In this document: positions 52,530 to 61,715 of the stretch, one piece after another
How the letters are laid out: every line of letters starts with the position of its first letter
Numbering within the stretch: position 1 is the first letter of the stretch
From: Bacillota bacterium
Lineage (GTDB): Bacteria > Bacillota > Clostridia > Lachnospirales > Lachnospiraceae
Length of the DNA stretch: 64,000 nt
Assembly (NCBI GenBank): GCA_023392535.1
Contig: JAEVYY010000026.1
Coordinates: 1 to 64,000, forward strand
Reading direction: 5' to 3'
The notes under the pieces: model-generated
The model's input: only the letters and a program-made list of their open reading frames with translations
Told to the model about the DNA's origin: nothing
Databases searched by the model: none
Program-made: the position numbers and the translations under genes

Positions 52530-54428
52530 ATGAGTGAATTTAGAGAAAAAGTTGATGTGTGTGTTGTTGGAGCTGGTCATGCCGGATGCGAAGCTGCTTT
52601 AGCTTGCGCTAGGATGGGACTTGAAACAATTATTTTTACGGTAAGTATTGACAGTATCGCATTGATGCCTTGTAATCCAAATATTGGTGGAAGTTCAAAA
52701 GGACATTTAGTTAGAGAAATAGATGCATTGGGTGGAGAAATGGGTAAAAATATTGATAAAACTTTTATCCAGTCCAAGATGTTAAATCGTTCAAAAGGTC
52801 CTGCTGTTCATTCATTAAGGGCGCAGGCCGATAAAGCTGAATATTCCCGTTCTATGCGAAAAGTTTTAGAAAATCAAGAGAATTTAACTATAAAACAAGC
52901 GGAAGTATGTGAGTTATTATCTGAAGATATGGAGAATAATAAAAAAAAGATTACGGGTGTAAAAATATTTACGGGCACTATTTATGAATGTAAAGCTGTT
53001 ATTTTATGCACAGGTACTTATCTAAAAGCAAGATGTTTATGTGGGGATGCTATTACTTATACCGGCCCTAATGGATTACAACCTGCTAACTTTCTTACTG
53101 ATTCTTTATTAAAATTAGGTATTGAAATAAGAAGATTCAAAACAGGTACTCCTGCCAGAATGGACGAAAGGTCTATTGATTTTACAAAGATGGAGGAACA
53201 ATTTGGGGATAAGACAGTAGTTCCTTTTTCATTTTCAACAAATCCGAAAGATGTACAAATAGAACAAATTTCATGTTGGTTAACATATACAAATGAAAAC
53301 ACACACGAAATTATTCGAAATAATCTGGATCGTTCTCCAATTTATGCTGGTGTTATTGAAGGTACAGGCCCAAGATACTGTCCATCTATAGAAGATAAGG
53401 TTGTTAAGTTTTCTGATAAGGAGAGACATCAGGTATTCCTGGAACCTGAAGGATTACATACAAATGAGTGGTATGTGGGTGGTATGTCATCTTCTTTACC
53501 TGAAGATGTGCAGATAGCTATGTACCGAACGGTTCCTGGATTAGAAAATTGTAAGATAGTTCGAAATGCGTATGCGATAGAGTATGATTGTATTAATTCA
53601 AAACAATTGTATCCTACCTTGCAATTTAAAAATATTCAGGGTCTGTTTAGTGGAGGTCAATTGAATGGTAGTAGTGGTTATGAAGAAGCTGCGGCACAGG
53701 GGTTAATCGCCGGTATAAATGCTGCATTAGCGATTAAAGGAATGAATTTATTATTATTAGATCGATCAGAGTCTTATATTGGAGTATTAATTGATGATCT
53801 AGTAACAAAAGATAATTATGAGCCTTATAGAATGATGACATCAAGAGCAGAATATCGTTTAATATTAAGACAGGATAACGCAGATTTAAGATTAAGAAAG
53901 TATGGCTACCTGGTAGGTCTAATATCGGAGGAACAATATGAGTATGTGAATAAAAAGAAAAAATTTATAGATCAGGAAGTCAATCGCTTAAAAATGACAA
54001 AAGTCGGTGCATCAAAAGATATTCAGGAATTCTTGTTAAAAAAAGAGAGTTCTGTATTAAAGACAGGAACAAATTTAGCTGAATTGGCTTCTAGGCCTGA
54101 ATTGTCCTATGAGGACCTAAAGGAAATTGATTTAGAGAGACCTCAATTAGCGAACGATATCGTAGAACAAGTAAATATTAATATTAAATATGATGGTTAC
54201 ATTAAAAGGCAATTAAGACAAGTTGAACAGTTTAAAAAATTAGAGAGTAAAATAATTCCAGATAAAATTAATTATGATGAAATTAATAGTCTTCGTAAAG
54301 AGGCTCGGCAGAAACTAATTTCATTTAGACCAGTATCTGTTGGACAAGCCTCTAGAATATCTGGTGTATCACCTGCTGATATCTCGGTATTGCTTGTATA
54401 TTTAGAACATTTTTGTAGACAGAAATAA
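52530..54428 (+). CDS. mnmG: tRNA uridine 5-carboxymethylaminomethyl modification enzyme MnmG
   Basis: The 632-residue FAD enzyme has the nucleotide-binding motif VVGAGHAGCEAALA near its start and conserved sequences such as CNPNIGGSSKGHLVREIDALGG and RFKTGTPARM. It works with MnmE on tRNA wobble uridines. The start was set at ATG 52530 (MSEFREK); the ribosome-binding site is weak and a GTG at 52521 is possible. Confidence 0.95.
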   Translation: MSEFREKVDVCVVGAGHAGCEAALACARMGLETIIFTVSIDSIALMPCNPNIGGSSKGHLVREIDALGGEMGKNIDKTFIQSKMLNRSKGPAVHSLRAQADKAEYSRSMRKVLENQENLTIKQAEVCELLSEDMENNKKKITGVKIFTGTIYECKAVILCTGTYLKARCLCGDAITYTGPNGLQPANFLTDSLLKLGIEIRRFKTGTPARMDERSIDFTKMEEQFGDKTVVPFSFSTNPKDVQIEQISCWLTYTNENTHEIIRNNLDRSPIYAGVIEGTGPRYCPSIEDKVVKFSDKERHQVFLEPEGLHTNEWYVGGMSSSLPEDVQIAMYRTVPGLENCKIVRNAYAIEYDCINSKQLYPTLQFKNIQGLFSGGQLNGSSGYEEAAAQGLIAGINAALAIKGMNLLLLDRSESYIGVLIDDLVTKDNYEPYRMMTSRAEYRLILRQDNADLRLRKYGYLVGLISEEQYEYVNKKKKFIDQEVNRLKMTKVGASKDIQEFLLKKESSVLKTGTNLAELASRPELSYEDLKEIDLERPQLANDIVEQVNINIKYDGYIKRQLRQVEQFKKLESKIIPDKINYDEINSLRKEARQKLISFRPVSVGQASRISGVSPADISVLLVYLEHFCRQK

Positions 54429-54449
54429 TTATTAATAGGAATTTGATAT

Positions 54450-55175
54450 ATGGAAAAATATAATATAGATTTTTTTATAAAGAATATTGAATCTTTAGAT
54501 ATTCATTTGAATGAGGAACAGTATAAACAGTTCATAATTTATTATGAATTATTAGTAAAATGGAATAAAGATATCAATCTAACCGCTATAACAGAATTTA
54601 AGGAAGTAGTAGTGAAACACTTTGTAGACAGCCTTACATTAATTAAATGTATTGATCTTAATAAAGATTTTCAACTAATAGATATTGGAACGGGAGCTGG
54701 ATTTCCTGGCATACCTTTAAAAATAGCATTTCCCCATCTGAACGTTACATTATTAGATTCTTTAAATAAAAGAATTAATTTCCTAAATGAAGTAATTAAT
54801 ACTTTATCACTTGAAAGTATTAAAGTATATCATGGTCGTGCTGAAGATTATGCAAAATATCCTGAATTTAGAGAAACTTTCGATTTAGCTGTATCTAGAG
54901 CTGTTGCTAATTTATCTACCTTAACAGAGTATTGTTTACCGTTTGTAAAAACAGATGGTATTTTTATATCTTATAAGTCAGATAAATTGGTAGATGAGTT
55001 AACTGCAGCAAAAAATGGAATTCAATTATTAGGAGGAAAAATAGAGAACCAAATAGAATTTATTCTACCTGGTTCTAATCACTATAGAAATTTACTCATT
55101 ATTAAGAAAATAAAAAATACACCAAATAAATATCCCAGAAGGGCCGGTCTTCCTAGCAAAGAGCCTTTAAGATAA
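54450..55175 (+). CDS. rsmG: 16S rRNA (guanine527-N7)-methyltransferase RsmG
   Basis: The 241-residue enzyme has a SAM-binding motif DIGTGAGFPGIPLKI, and YPRRAGLPSKEPL at its C-terminus, both typical of RsmG (GidB). It methylates G527 of 16S rRNA. It follows mnmG as in most Firmicutes and converges on a minus-strand hydrolase gene with a 1-bp gap. Confidence 0.96.
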   Translation: MEKYNIDFFIKNIESLDIHLNEEQYKQFIIYYELLVKWNKDINLTAITEFKEVVVKHFVDSLTLIKCIDLNKDFQLIDIGTGAGFPGIPLKIAFPHLNVTLLDSLNKRINFLNEVINTLSLESIKVYHGRAEDYAKYPEFRETFDLAVSRAVANLSTLTEYCLPFVKTDGIFISYKSDKLVDELTAAKNGIQLLGGKIENQIEFILPGSNHYRNLLIIKKIKNTPNKYPRRAGLPSKEPLR

Positions 55176-55176
55176 A

Positions 55177-56127
55177 TTAGTAATTTAAATAAAGCTTTAT
55201 TTGTTTTAATAATTCTTCCGGTCTTTCTAATTGAGGAAGGTGTTTAGTATTTGGTATCATGGAACTTTCTATAGAAATATTGTAATAAATATAATTTTCT
55301 ATTATTGTTTGAATATCTACTTTTTCTTGACCACCTATGATATAAATGCTATTATTTATCTCTTTTAATGCATGTATGATATTAGTATTTGTATATTTAC
55401 CAATATAACTAGAAAAAGAAAATCTGGATGAACTATCATTTAAATGAGAAGATTCAATATAAGTTTCAATATCATCTATATTTAAAAGAGAAAGATTATA
55501 AATATATCTTTCTAAGAACATTTTTTGAATATTATTTTTAGAGGCAATTAGATTATAGATAAATGTGCCTAAAATAGGAAGTTCCATTAATAATTTTAAA
55601 GCTTTCGTTTGTTTTGAAGGTATTGTGTTCAATTGATATAAACTTTGTGGATTAATAAGTATAATTTTATTAATGATATTTGGATCATTGTGACAGGTCA
55701 TAATGGATATTGGCGCTGAGTCTCCTGTTGCAATCATGTCAGTCTTTTTACCTATCACATTTTTTATAAAATCACTAATTTGCTGTACGTATAAATAATT
55801 TGTATATGTTATTTTAGGTTTATCAGATAAACCATATCCTAATAGATCTAAAGAGTAAACTTCAAAATTTTTAGATAAAGATGTTATTAATTTATGAAAT
55901 TCATATTGCGAACTTCCTAAAGTAAGATCATGAATTAATAATAATGGTGTGCCGGATCCACTTTTCGTATAACGTATTTTACCAAAACGCCATTCGTAAT
56001 AATGATTTTCTGAACCAGTTAACTTATTTTTTACAGTGGATAATGAACAAACAATTTTATTAATAATATGAATGGTTAAAGTTGTTAATGAAGTTAAAAC
56101 AACAATTGATTTTAATTTATTTCTCAT
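55177..56127 (-). CDS. Alpha/beta hydrolase fold protein with atypical nucleophile elbow
   Basis: The 316-residue protein has an N-terminal hydrophobic stretch, an oxyanion-type LLIHDLTLGSS, LDLLGYGLSDKP, a candidate nucleophile in GDSAP (the usual GxSxG ends in P, not G) and a late His in KHLPQLERPEELL. It is related to serine hydrolases; the loss of the elbow's second Gly makes catalysis uncertain. It is alone on the minus strand in this region, divergent from the histidine kinase. Confidence 0.8.
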   Translation of the reverse strand: MRNKLKSIVVLTSLTTLTIHIINKIVCSLSTVKNKLTGSENHYYEWRFGKIRYTKSGSGTPLLLIHDLTLGSSQYEFHKLITSLSKNFEVYSLDLLGYGLSDKPKITYTNYLYVQQISDFIKNVIGKKTDMIATGDSAPISIMTCHNDPNIINKIILINPQSLYQLNTIPSKQTKALKLLMELPILGTFIYNLIASKNNIQKMFLERYIYNLSLLNIDDIETYIESSHLNDSSSRFSFSSYIGKYTNTNIIHALKEINNSIYIIGGQEKVDIQTIIENYIYYNISIESSMIPNTKHLPQLERPEELLKQIKLYLNY

Positions 56128-56304
56128 TGGATCTCTCCTTATTACATTTATTATTTTTACATTTTTTTGTATAGTTATATTATAATTGATATTATGTATA
56201 CTTACAATTTATTTTTTGATTTCATAACAATAAAAGTTTTTCTTTTCTTTAAAAAGAAAGTATTATATTATAATAGTGTATGGCTTATCCAAATTGGAGG
56301 TTTT

Positions 56305-57384
56305 ATGACTGAAAAAAGTTTTGATAAAAGTAATATCTTTGTTTTAAAAGAAATATACGATGAGTTATTATTGGAGAGGGATGTTCTAAATTCTAAACTA
56401 AAAGATAATGATGACGAAATTAAAAAAATTGATTTATATCTGCAATCATTATTTGATACAGAAGATAGGGAATATGAAATATTTTCTCCTAGAAATATTC
56501 AATACATATGCAGGGATAAAATACTAAATCAAAATAGTATGAAAGATCAGTTGTTAAATCAAAATATAGAACTTAAAAATAAAATAATGATCTTATCTAA
56601 CCGAATTAGTAAACTTAAAAGTGTACTAGAAAATATGAACATTTATTTCGAAGAAAAGATAGAGAAAGTGGACACTACTGAAATTAAGGATGTTGAAGAA
56701 AATTGTTTAATAGATTCTAGTATAAGAAATCAGGAATTTAAATACTTGATTATAGATGCACAACAAAAGGAAAGACAAAGAATAGCTAGAGATTTACATG
56801 ATAATACTGTTCAGAGTCTGACTCATCTTCTTCATAAAATAGAGCTAAGTTTAAAATTTATGGAAAAAGATACTACATCTGCTCGTATGGAATTATTAGA
56901 TATAAAGCAAAAAATTAGATTATTAATTAATGATATGAGAAGTATAATATTTTATTTACGTCCTATGGAGTTTGATGATATAGGTTTAACAGCAACTTTT
57001 GATAGATATTTTACTGATGTACAAAAGAAATCGGATATACAGATTTGTTATAGGATTGATGATTTAGATAGTATATGTGATTTGATTAGTATTTCTATTT
57101 TTCATATTGTAAAAGAATGTGTTAATAACGCTATTAAACATTCAAATGCAGAAAGAATTGATATAGATATAAGGAAAAAAGATACAAAAATATTTATTTC
57201 TATAGAAGATAATGGTATAGGTTACGATGCAATAAAAACAAACAATAAAAATCATTTCGGACTTTTATTATTAAAAGAAAATGTATCAATTTTAGATGGA
57301 AAAATGGAAATAGAATCTGTAATAAATAGGGGAACAAAAATTTTTATAAATATACCTACTATATTAGAGGGGAGTAAAAAATGA
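56305..57384 (+). CDS. Soluble sensor histidine kinase, NarL/DegS type
   Basis: The 359-residue protein has no membrane helix. An N-terminal coiled-coil-rich part (about residues 1-150) precedes the HisKA_3 motif ERQRIARDLHDNTVQS with the phospho-acceptor His and an ATPase domain (NNAIKHSNAERIDI, DNGIGYD). The architecture is that of cytoplasmic DegS-like kinases. The ATG at 56305 has TTGGAGG 5 nt upstream; the long frame from 56167 was rejected. It overlaps the response regulator by 4 bp. The signal is unknown. Confidence 0.9.
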   Translation: MTEKSFDKSNIFVLKEIYDELLLERDVLNSKLKDNDDEIKKIDLYLQSLFDTEDREYEIFSPRNIQYICRDKILNQNSMKDQLLNQNIELKNKIMILSNRISKLKSVLENMNIYFEEKIEKVDTTEIKDVEENCLIDSSIRNQEFKYLIIDAQQKERQRIARDLHDNTVQSLTHLLHKIELSLKFMEKDTTSARMELLDIKQKIRLLINDMRSIIFYLRPMEFDDIGLTATFDRYFTDVQKKSDIQICYRIDDLDSICDLISISIFHIVKECVNNAIKHSNAERIDIDIRKKDTKIFISIEDNGIGYDAIKTNNKNHFGLLLLKENVSILDGKMEIESVINRGTKIFINIPTILEGSKK

Positions 57385-58022
57385 TTAATATAATGATTGC
57401 TGATGATCATGCAATGATGCGAGAAGGAATAAAACGCTTATTAGAATTTGAGGGAACTATAAAAGTTATAGCTGAGGCATCTGATGGAAATGAATGTTTA
57501 TCAATTTTAAAAAATACAAAACCTGATATATTATTACTAGATATAAATATGCCAAATAAGAATGGTATAGAGGTCTTAGAAGAACTCCGAGAAAATAAGG
57601 ATGAAACTAAAGTGCTAATTTTAACAGTACATAATGAAGTAGAGTATTTAGTAAAAGCTGTAGATATAGGAGTAAATGGTTATATTTTAAAAGATTCTGA
57701 TTCATCAGAATTGAGAAAAGCAATTATTACTATTGTTAATGGAGATGATTTTATACAGCCAAATTTAATACCATTATTAAATGCGAGATTAATAAAGAGA
57801 GATAACGATAAAGATAAAATAGAGCGATTAACAAAACGTGAAAGGGAAGTCCTTATACAAGTTGCTAGTGGAATGTTTAATAAAGAAATAGCTGATAGTT
57901 TGTTAATTAGCGAAAGGACTGTAAAAAATCATATATCTAGTATATTTAAAAAAATTGAGGTTTCTGATAGAACCCAGGCAGCTGTGTTTGCTATTAGAAA
58001 TAACTTAATAAAGATATTTTAG
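57381..58022 (+). CDS. LuxR/NarL family response regulator
   Basis: The 213-residue regulator has a receiver domain (acidic pair D8D9, phospho-acceptor Asp54, Lys in YILKDSD) and a LuxR-type helix-turn-helix (RLTKREREVLIQVASGMFNKEIADSLLISERTVKNHISSIFKKI). It is coupled to the soluble kinase and so resembles DegS/DegU. It is the last gene before the parS sites; the first parS palindrome begins 6 bp after its stop. Confidence 0.93.
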   Translation: MINIMIADDHAMMREGIKRLLEFEGTIKVIAEASDGNECLSILKNTKPDILLLDINMPNKNGIEVLEELRENKDETKVLILTVHNEVEYLVKAVDIGVNGYILKDSDSSELRKAIITIVNGDDFIQPNLIPLLNARLIKRDNDKDKIERLTKREREVLIQVASGMFNKEIADSLLISERTVKNHISSIFKKIEVSDRTQAAVFAIRNNLIKIF

Positions 58023-58027
58023 GAATG

Positions 58028-58057
58028 TCCTCTATGTTTCACGTGAAACATAGAGGA
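58028..58057. repeat. 30-bp perfect palindrome containing parS
   Basis: CCTCTA/TAGAGG arms extend parS 1 to a perfect 30-bp palindrome, directly after the response-regulator stop. As RNA it would be a strong hairpin, followed by AATACTTTT, so it could also terminate that transcript. Confidence 0.85.
58035..58050. other. parS: parS site 1
   Basis: TGTTTCACGTGAAACA matches the ParB-binding consensus exactly. It is 330 bp upstream of parA, near the origin, as expected for chromosome segregation loading sites. Confidence 0.96.
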
Positions 58058-58092
58058 ATACTTTTGAATTTTATTAATTCACTACTATATAA

Positions 58093-58108
58093 TGTTTCAC
58101 GTGAAACA
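58093..58108. other. parS: parS site 2
   Basis: A second perfect TGTTTCACGTGAAACA, flanked to give a 20-bp palindrome (58091-58110). The two sites lie 58 bp apart centre to centre. Confidence 0.96.
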
Positions 58109-58129
58109 TTTGAACGCTACATATAGTAA

Positions 58130-58145
58130 TGTATAGCGTGAAACA
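58130..58145. other. Degenerate parS-like site
   Basis: TGTATAGCGTGAAACA matches 13 of 16 positions, with the right half intact; a further half site GTGAAACA lies at 58169-58176. These may be decayed or weak ParB sites. Confidence 0.5.
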
Positions 58146-58282
58146 TTTTTAATACTATTATTATCAGTGTGAAACATTTTTATTTGGGTTGATATTGTAT
58201 ATTTTATACTATTGAGTGAAAGTTTTTTAATGAAATATATTGATTTTTATTAGATTTAATCATAGTATAAGAAATGGAATAA

Positions 58283-58291
58283 TGATATAAT
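58283..58291 (+). promoter_or_regulatory. Possible parAB promoter (extended -10)
   Basis: TGATATAAT is an extended -10 box 90 nt upstream of parA; no clear -35 box was seen. The rest of the 58023-58380 gap holds the parS sites and no gene. Confidence 0.45.
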
Positions 58292-58380
58292 AGGAAAGTA
58301 GATCTTATAGATATCCACTTAAAAAATACGATTATTAAAGATAAGGGCTATATAGTAACTCAAATTGAAAGGTGAATAAA

Positions 58381-59148
58381 ATGGGAAGAACGATTGCAAT
58401 TGCAAATCAAAAAGGTGGAGTTGGTAAAACAACTACATCAATTAATTTATCTGCTTCGTTGGCTGCAAAAGGTAAAAAAGTATTAGTAATCGATACAGAT
58501 CCACAAGGAAATACTACAAGTGGTTTTGGAATCGATAAAAATGAACTAGATAATACGATATATGAATTAATTCTTGGCGAATGTTCTGTCCAAGATTGTA
58601 TTATAAAAGAAGTCATACAGAATGTTTCAATAGTACCTTCAAATGTTAATCTTGCAGCAGCTGAAATAGAATTAATAGGCGTAGAAAGAAAGGAATTTAT
58701 CTTAAAAAAAGAAATTGATTGGGTGAAAGATCAATATGATTTTATAATTATAGATTGCCCCCCATCTTTAAGCATGTTGACTGTAAATGCAATGACAACA
58801 GCCAATACGGTACTAGTACCTATTCAATGTGAGTATTATGCATTAGAAGGTCTCAGCCAATTAATACATACGGTAAATCTCGTTAAGACAAGATTAAATC
58901 CTGAATTAGATATGGAGGGTGTTGTATTTACTATGTATGATTCTAGAACTAATCTTTCTAATCAAGTTGTAGATAATGTAAAAAATCATTTAAATCAAAA
59001 TGTGTACAATACAATTATACCAAGAAATATTAGACTAGCAGAAGCACCTAGTTATGGAATGCCAATAAATATATATGACCCAAAATCTGCAGGTGCAGAA
59101 AGTTATATGTTACTCGCGGATGAAGTCATTAATAGAAAGGATGTTTAG
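58381..59148 (+). CDS. parA: Chromosome partitioning ATPase ParA (Soj)
   Basis: The 255-residue ATPase has the deviant Walker A KGGVGKTTT, PPSLSMLTVNAM and PIQCEYYALEGLSQL, all typical of Soj. It binds DNA non-specifically and cooperates with ParB in origin segregation and control of DnaA. The ATG at 58381 has GAAAGGTG; the GTG three codons earlier is less likely. It is translated 2 bp before parB. Confidence 0.96.
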   Translation: MGRTIAIANQKGGVGKTTTSINLSASLAAKGKKVLVIDTDPQGNTTSGFGIDKNELDNTIYELILGECSVQDCIIKEVIQNVSIVPSNVNLAAAEIELIGVERKEFILKKEIDWVKDQYDFIIIDCPPSLSMLTVNAMTTANTVLVPIQCEYYALEGLSQLIHTVNLVKTRLNPELDMEGVVFTMYDSRTNLSNQVVDNVKNHLNQNVYNTIIPRNIRLAEAPSYGMPINIYDPKSAGAESYMLLADEVINRKDV

Positions 59149-59150
59149 AT

Positions 59151-60053
59151 ATGGCAGTCAGAGGGTTAGGAAAGGGGCTTGATTCCCTAATACCAAATAC
59201 GATTGGTAATGATGAAAAGATAATAATGAATAACAGTGGGTCTAAGGAATTTATTCAAGATGCAACTGGTAAAAACATAACTAAAGTCAAAATAACAAAA
59301 GTGGAACCAAATAGAGATCAACCTAGAAAAAATTTTGATGAGGATGCATTGGAAGAATTATCTGAATCAATAAAGCAGTTTGGTCTACTTCAACCTATCT
59401 TAGTACAAGATAGAAAGACATATTATGAAATAATAGCAGGTGAGCGTAGATGGCGTGCAGCTAAAAAAGCTGGATTAAAAGAAGTACCAGTAATTATTAA
59501 AAATTATACAGAGCAAGAAATTGTTGAAATTTCTCTTATCGAAAATATACAAAGAGAAAATTTAAATCCTATAGAAGAAGCACTGGCATTCAAGCGATTG
59601 TTAACAGAATTTAATCTGAAACAAGATGAAGTAGCTGAAAGAGTGTCAAAAAGCAGAACAGCAGTTACTAATTCGATGCGTCTTCTGAAATTGTGTGAGG
59701 AAGTCCAACAAATGGTAATTACTGATATGATTACAACAGGTCACGCAAGGGCACTATTATCAATTGAGGACGCTGAACAACAATATACAATAGCACAGAA
59801 AATATTTGATGAAAAGCTTAGTGTACGTGATGTAGAAAAATTAGTAAAAAATATAAATAAGCCAATAAAAGAAAAAAAAGTAGAAGAAAAAAGTATTTCT
59901 ATTATTTATAAAGATATGGAAGAAAAGTTAAAAGAATCGTTAGGTACAAAGGTAACAATAGAATCGAAAGGGAATGGAACAGGAAAAATAGAAGTTGAAT
60001 TCTTTTCACATGAAGAAATGGATCGATTATTTGAGATACTAACTAAAAATTAA
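59151..60053 (+). CDS. parB: Chromosome partitioning protein ParB (Spo0J)
   Basis: The 300-residue protein begins MAVRGLGKGLDSLIPN (the ParA-stimulating peptide), has the CTP-binding domain with GERRWRAAKKAG and ENIQRENLNPIEEA, a helix-turn-helix (KQDEVAERVSKSRTAVTNSMRLLKL) and a C-terminal dimer domain. It binds parS and slides as a CTP-dependent clamp. Confidence 0.97.
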   Translation: MAVRGLGKGLDSLIPNTIGNDEKIIMNNSGSKEFIQDATGKNITKVKITKVEPNRDQPRKNFDEDALEELSESIKQFGLLQPILVQDRKTYYEIIAGERRWRAAKKAGLKEVPVIIKNYTEQEIVEISLIENIQRENLNPIEEALAFKRLLTEFNLKQDEVAERVSKSRTAVTNSMRLLKLCEEVQQMVITDMITTGHARALLSIEDAEQQYTIAQKIFDEKLSVRDVEKLVKNINKPIKEKKVEEKSISIIYKDMEEKLKESLGTKVTIESKGNGTGKIEVEFFSHEEMDRLFEILTKN

Positions 60054-60067
60054 ATAGAATACAGAAT

Positions 60068-60103
60068 GATTTAAAGCACTTTATAACTTTAAAGTGTTAA
60101 ATC
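60068..60103 (+). repeat. Stem-loop before the DUF4446 gene
   Basis: GATTTAA/TTAAATC and CACTTTA/TAAAGTG stacked stems (60068-60074 and 60077-60083 with 60090-60103) end just before the ribosome-binding site AAGGAG. It could affect translation or end the parAB message, but it is AT-rich and lacks a T-run. Confidence 0.4.
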
Positions 60104-60116
60104 AAGGAGAAATATT

Positions 60117-60665
60117 ATGAATAGTAATTTACTAGAGAGTGTAGGTTTAGGCAATATGGATATTGCATACCTATTGATTGGAATGCTTGCAATAAATTTA
60201 TTATTATTTATACTAATTATAATTCAAATTGTAAAGACGAATAAATTAAAAAATAGATTTGCCAAATTTATGCAAGGTAAAGATGCAAAGAGTTTAGAAA
60301 AAAACATAATTGGGCTCTTTGAAGATAATAAATTATTAAAGATATCAGCAGAGGGAAATAGAAAAGAACTCACAAAAATTAATAGAAAAATGGAATATGG
60401 TTTTCAAAAAGTGGGTATTGTTAAATATAATGCGTTCACAACAATGGGAGGATTACTTAGTTTCAGTTTAGCACTTTTAAATGATCATGATGATGGATTT
60501 ATTATTAACTCCGTACATAGCAGTGAGGCATGCTATTTATATACAAAAGAAATTAAAAATGGTGAATCAAATATAGCTTTAGGTGACGAAGAGCAAGAAG
60601 CATTAGAAAAAGCATTGAAAAGTAATAATAAGGAGAGAAAAAAGAATACAAATGAAACTTTGTAA
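60117..60665 (+). CDS. DUF4446 family membrane-anchored protein
   Basis: The 182-residue protein has one N-terminal membrane helix (about residues 16-38) and a cytoplasmic domain with KVGIVKYNAFTTMGGLLSFSLALLNDHDDGFIINSVHSSEACYLYTKEI, the core of DUF4446. The family is common next to parB in clostridia; function is unknown, and a role linked to chromosome or envelope processes is inferred only from position. It overlaps the HD-GYP gene by 14 bp. Confidence 0.9.
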   Translation: MNSNLLESVGLGNMDIAYLLIGMLAINLLLFILIIIQIVKTNKLKNRFAKFMQGKDAKSLEKNIIGLFEDNKLLKISAEGNRKELTKINRKMEYGFQKVGIVKYNAFTTMGGLLSFSLALLNDHDDGFIINSVHSSEACYLYTKEIKNGESNIALGDEEQEALEKALKSNNKERKKNTNETL

Positions 60666-61701
60666 GGTTAATAATCTAGTGGAAAATTCTATTTTAGCTA
60701 GACCGGTAATGACAGAAGATTATCAAATATTATTAGCTGAAGGTACTGTTTTAAAAAAAGAATATATTATAAAAATGAAAGAATTTTTTATTCAAGAGGT
60801 CTACATTGAAGAAGATATCGATGTGGAAGCAGTTCATATATTAAAAAGCGAAACAAATGATTCTATAAAAAATAAAGTAAAAGATATACTGGAACGCCAT
60901 ACTTATCAAAAGAATGAAGAATTAATAAAACTAAGTAAAACAGCAGATAGTATTATTATTGATATTTTGAATGATGATAAAGTAATAAAAAAAGTATATG
61001 ATATAAAACAAAGAAATGCGGATATTTATGAACATTCAGTTAATGTCTGTACATTGGCGATCTTAGTAGCTGCGAAATTAGATTTATCTAGGAAAAAAAT
61101 TCATGATATAGGTGTAGGTTGCTTATTACATGATTTGGGTATTCGTTATTTATCTATTTCATATGATAATAAAGATATTGAAGAATTAAATAAATTTGAT
61201 ATAGCAGAATATAAGAAACATCCTGTTTATGGTTACTCTGCCATAAAAAACGAAATATGGTTATCAGATATAAGTAAAGATATCATACTTTCTCACCATG
61301 AATTAAAAGACGGAACGGGATATCCTTTAAGAATCAATAAGATATCAGAAGAATGCCAAATAGTTACTATTTGTGATACGTTTGATGAATTAATATGCGG
61401 CATAGGTTATAAACGATTAAAAATATATGAGGCTGTTGAATATATGAAGTCATATGCATCCATATACTATAATAAAGATGTGGTATCTGTTTTTTTAGAA
61501 TTTATAGCAGTATATCCGATAGGTTCTCAAATTATTACAAGTGAAGGTGAATTTGCAATAGTAATTCGTCAGAATAATGAATTTGTAGATAGACCAATAA
61601 TTAAGGTTATTAAAGATAAGAGTGGAAATATGATAACAGAAGATAAAATAATTAATCTGCTAGAAAATCATCATATTTTTATAGATAAAGTGTTAAATTA
61701 G
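60652..61701 (+). CDS. HD-GYP domain protein, probable c-di-GMP phosphodiesterase
   Basis: The 349-residue protein has an N-terminal region of about 100 residues (DUF3391-like), an HD motif (LLHDLGIRYL) and the characteristic HHELKDGTGYP. Such proteins hydrolyse cyclic di-GMP. There is no transmembrane segment or receiver domain. It starts within the DUF4446 gene with AAGGAG upstream, so the two are coupled. Metal ligands look intact, so activity is likely. Confidence 0.9.
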   Translation: MKLCKVNNLVENSILARPVMTEDYQILLAEGTVLKKEYIIKMKEFFIQEVYIEEDIDVEAVHILKSETNDSIKNKVKDILERHTYQKNEELIKLSKTADSIIIDILNDDKVIKKVYDIKQRNADIYEHSVNVCTLAILVAAKLDLSRKKIHDIGVGCLLHDLGIRYLSISYDNKDIEELNKFDIAEYKKHPVYGYSAIKNEIWLSDISKDIILSHHELKDGTGYPLRINKISEECQIVTICDTFDELICGIGYKRLKIYEAVEYMKSYASIYYNKDVVSVFLEFIAVYPIGSQIITSEGEFAIVIRQNNEFVDRPIIKVIKDKSGNMITEDKIINLLENHHIFIDKVLN

Positions 61702-61715
61702 GAGGAGCAGTACAG

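Noticed and set aside
58161..58176. Fourth parS-like site
   Set aside because: Only the right half GTGAAACA fits; six mismatches to the full site.
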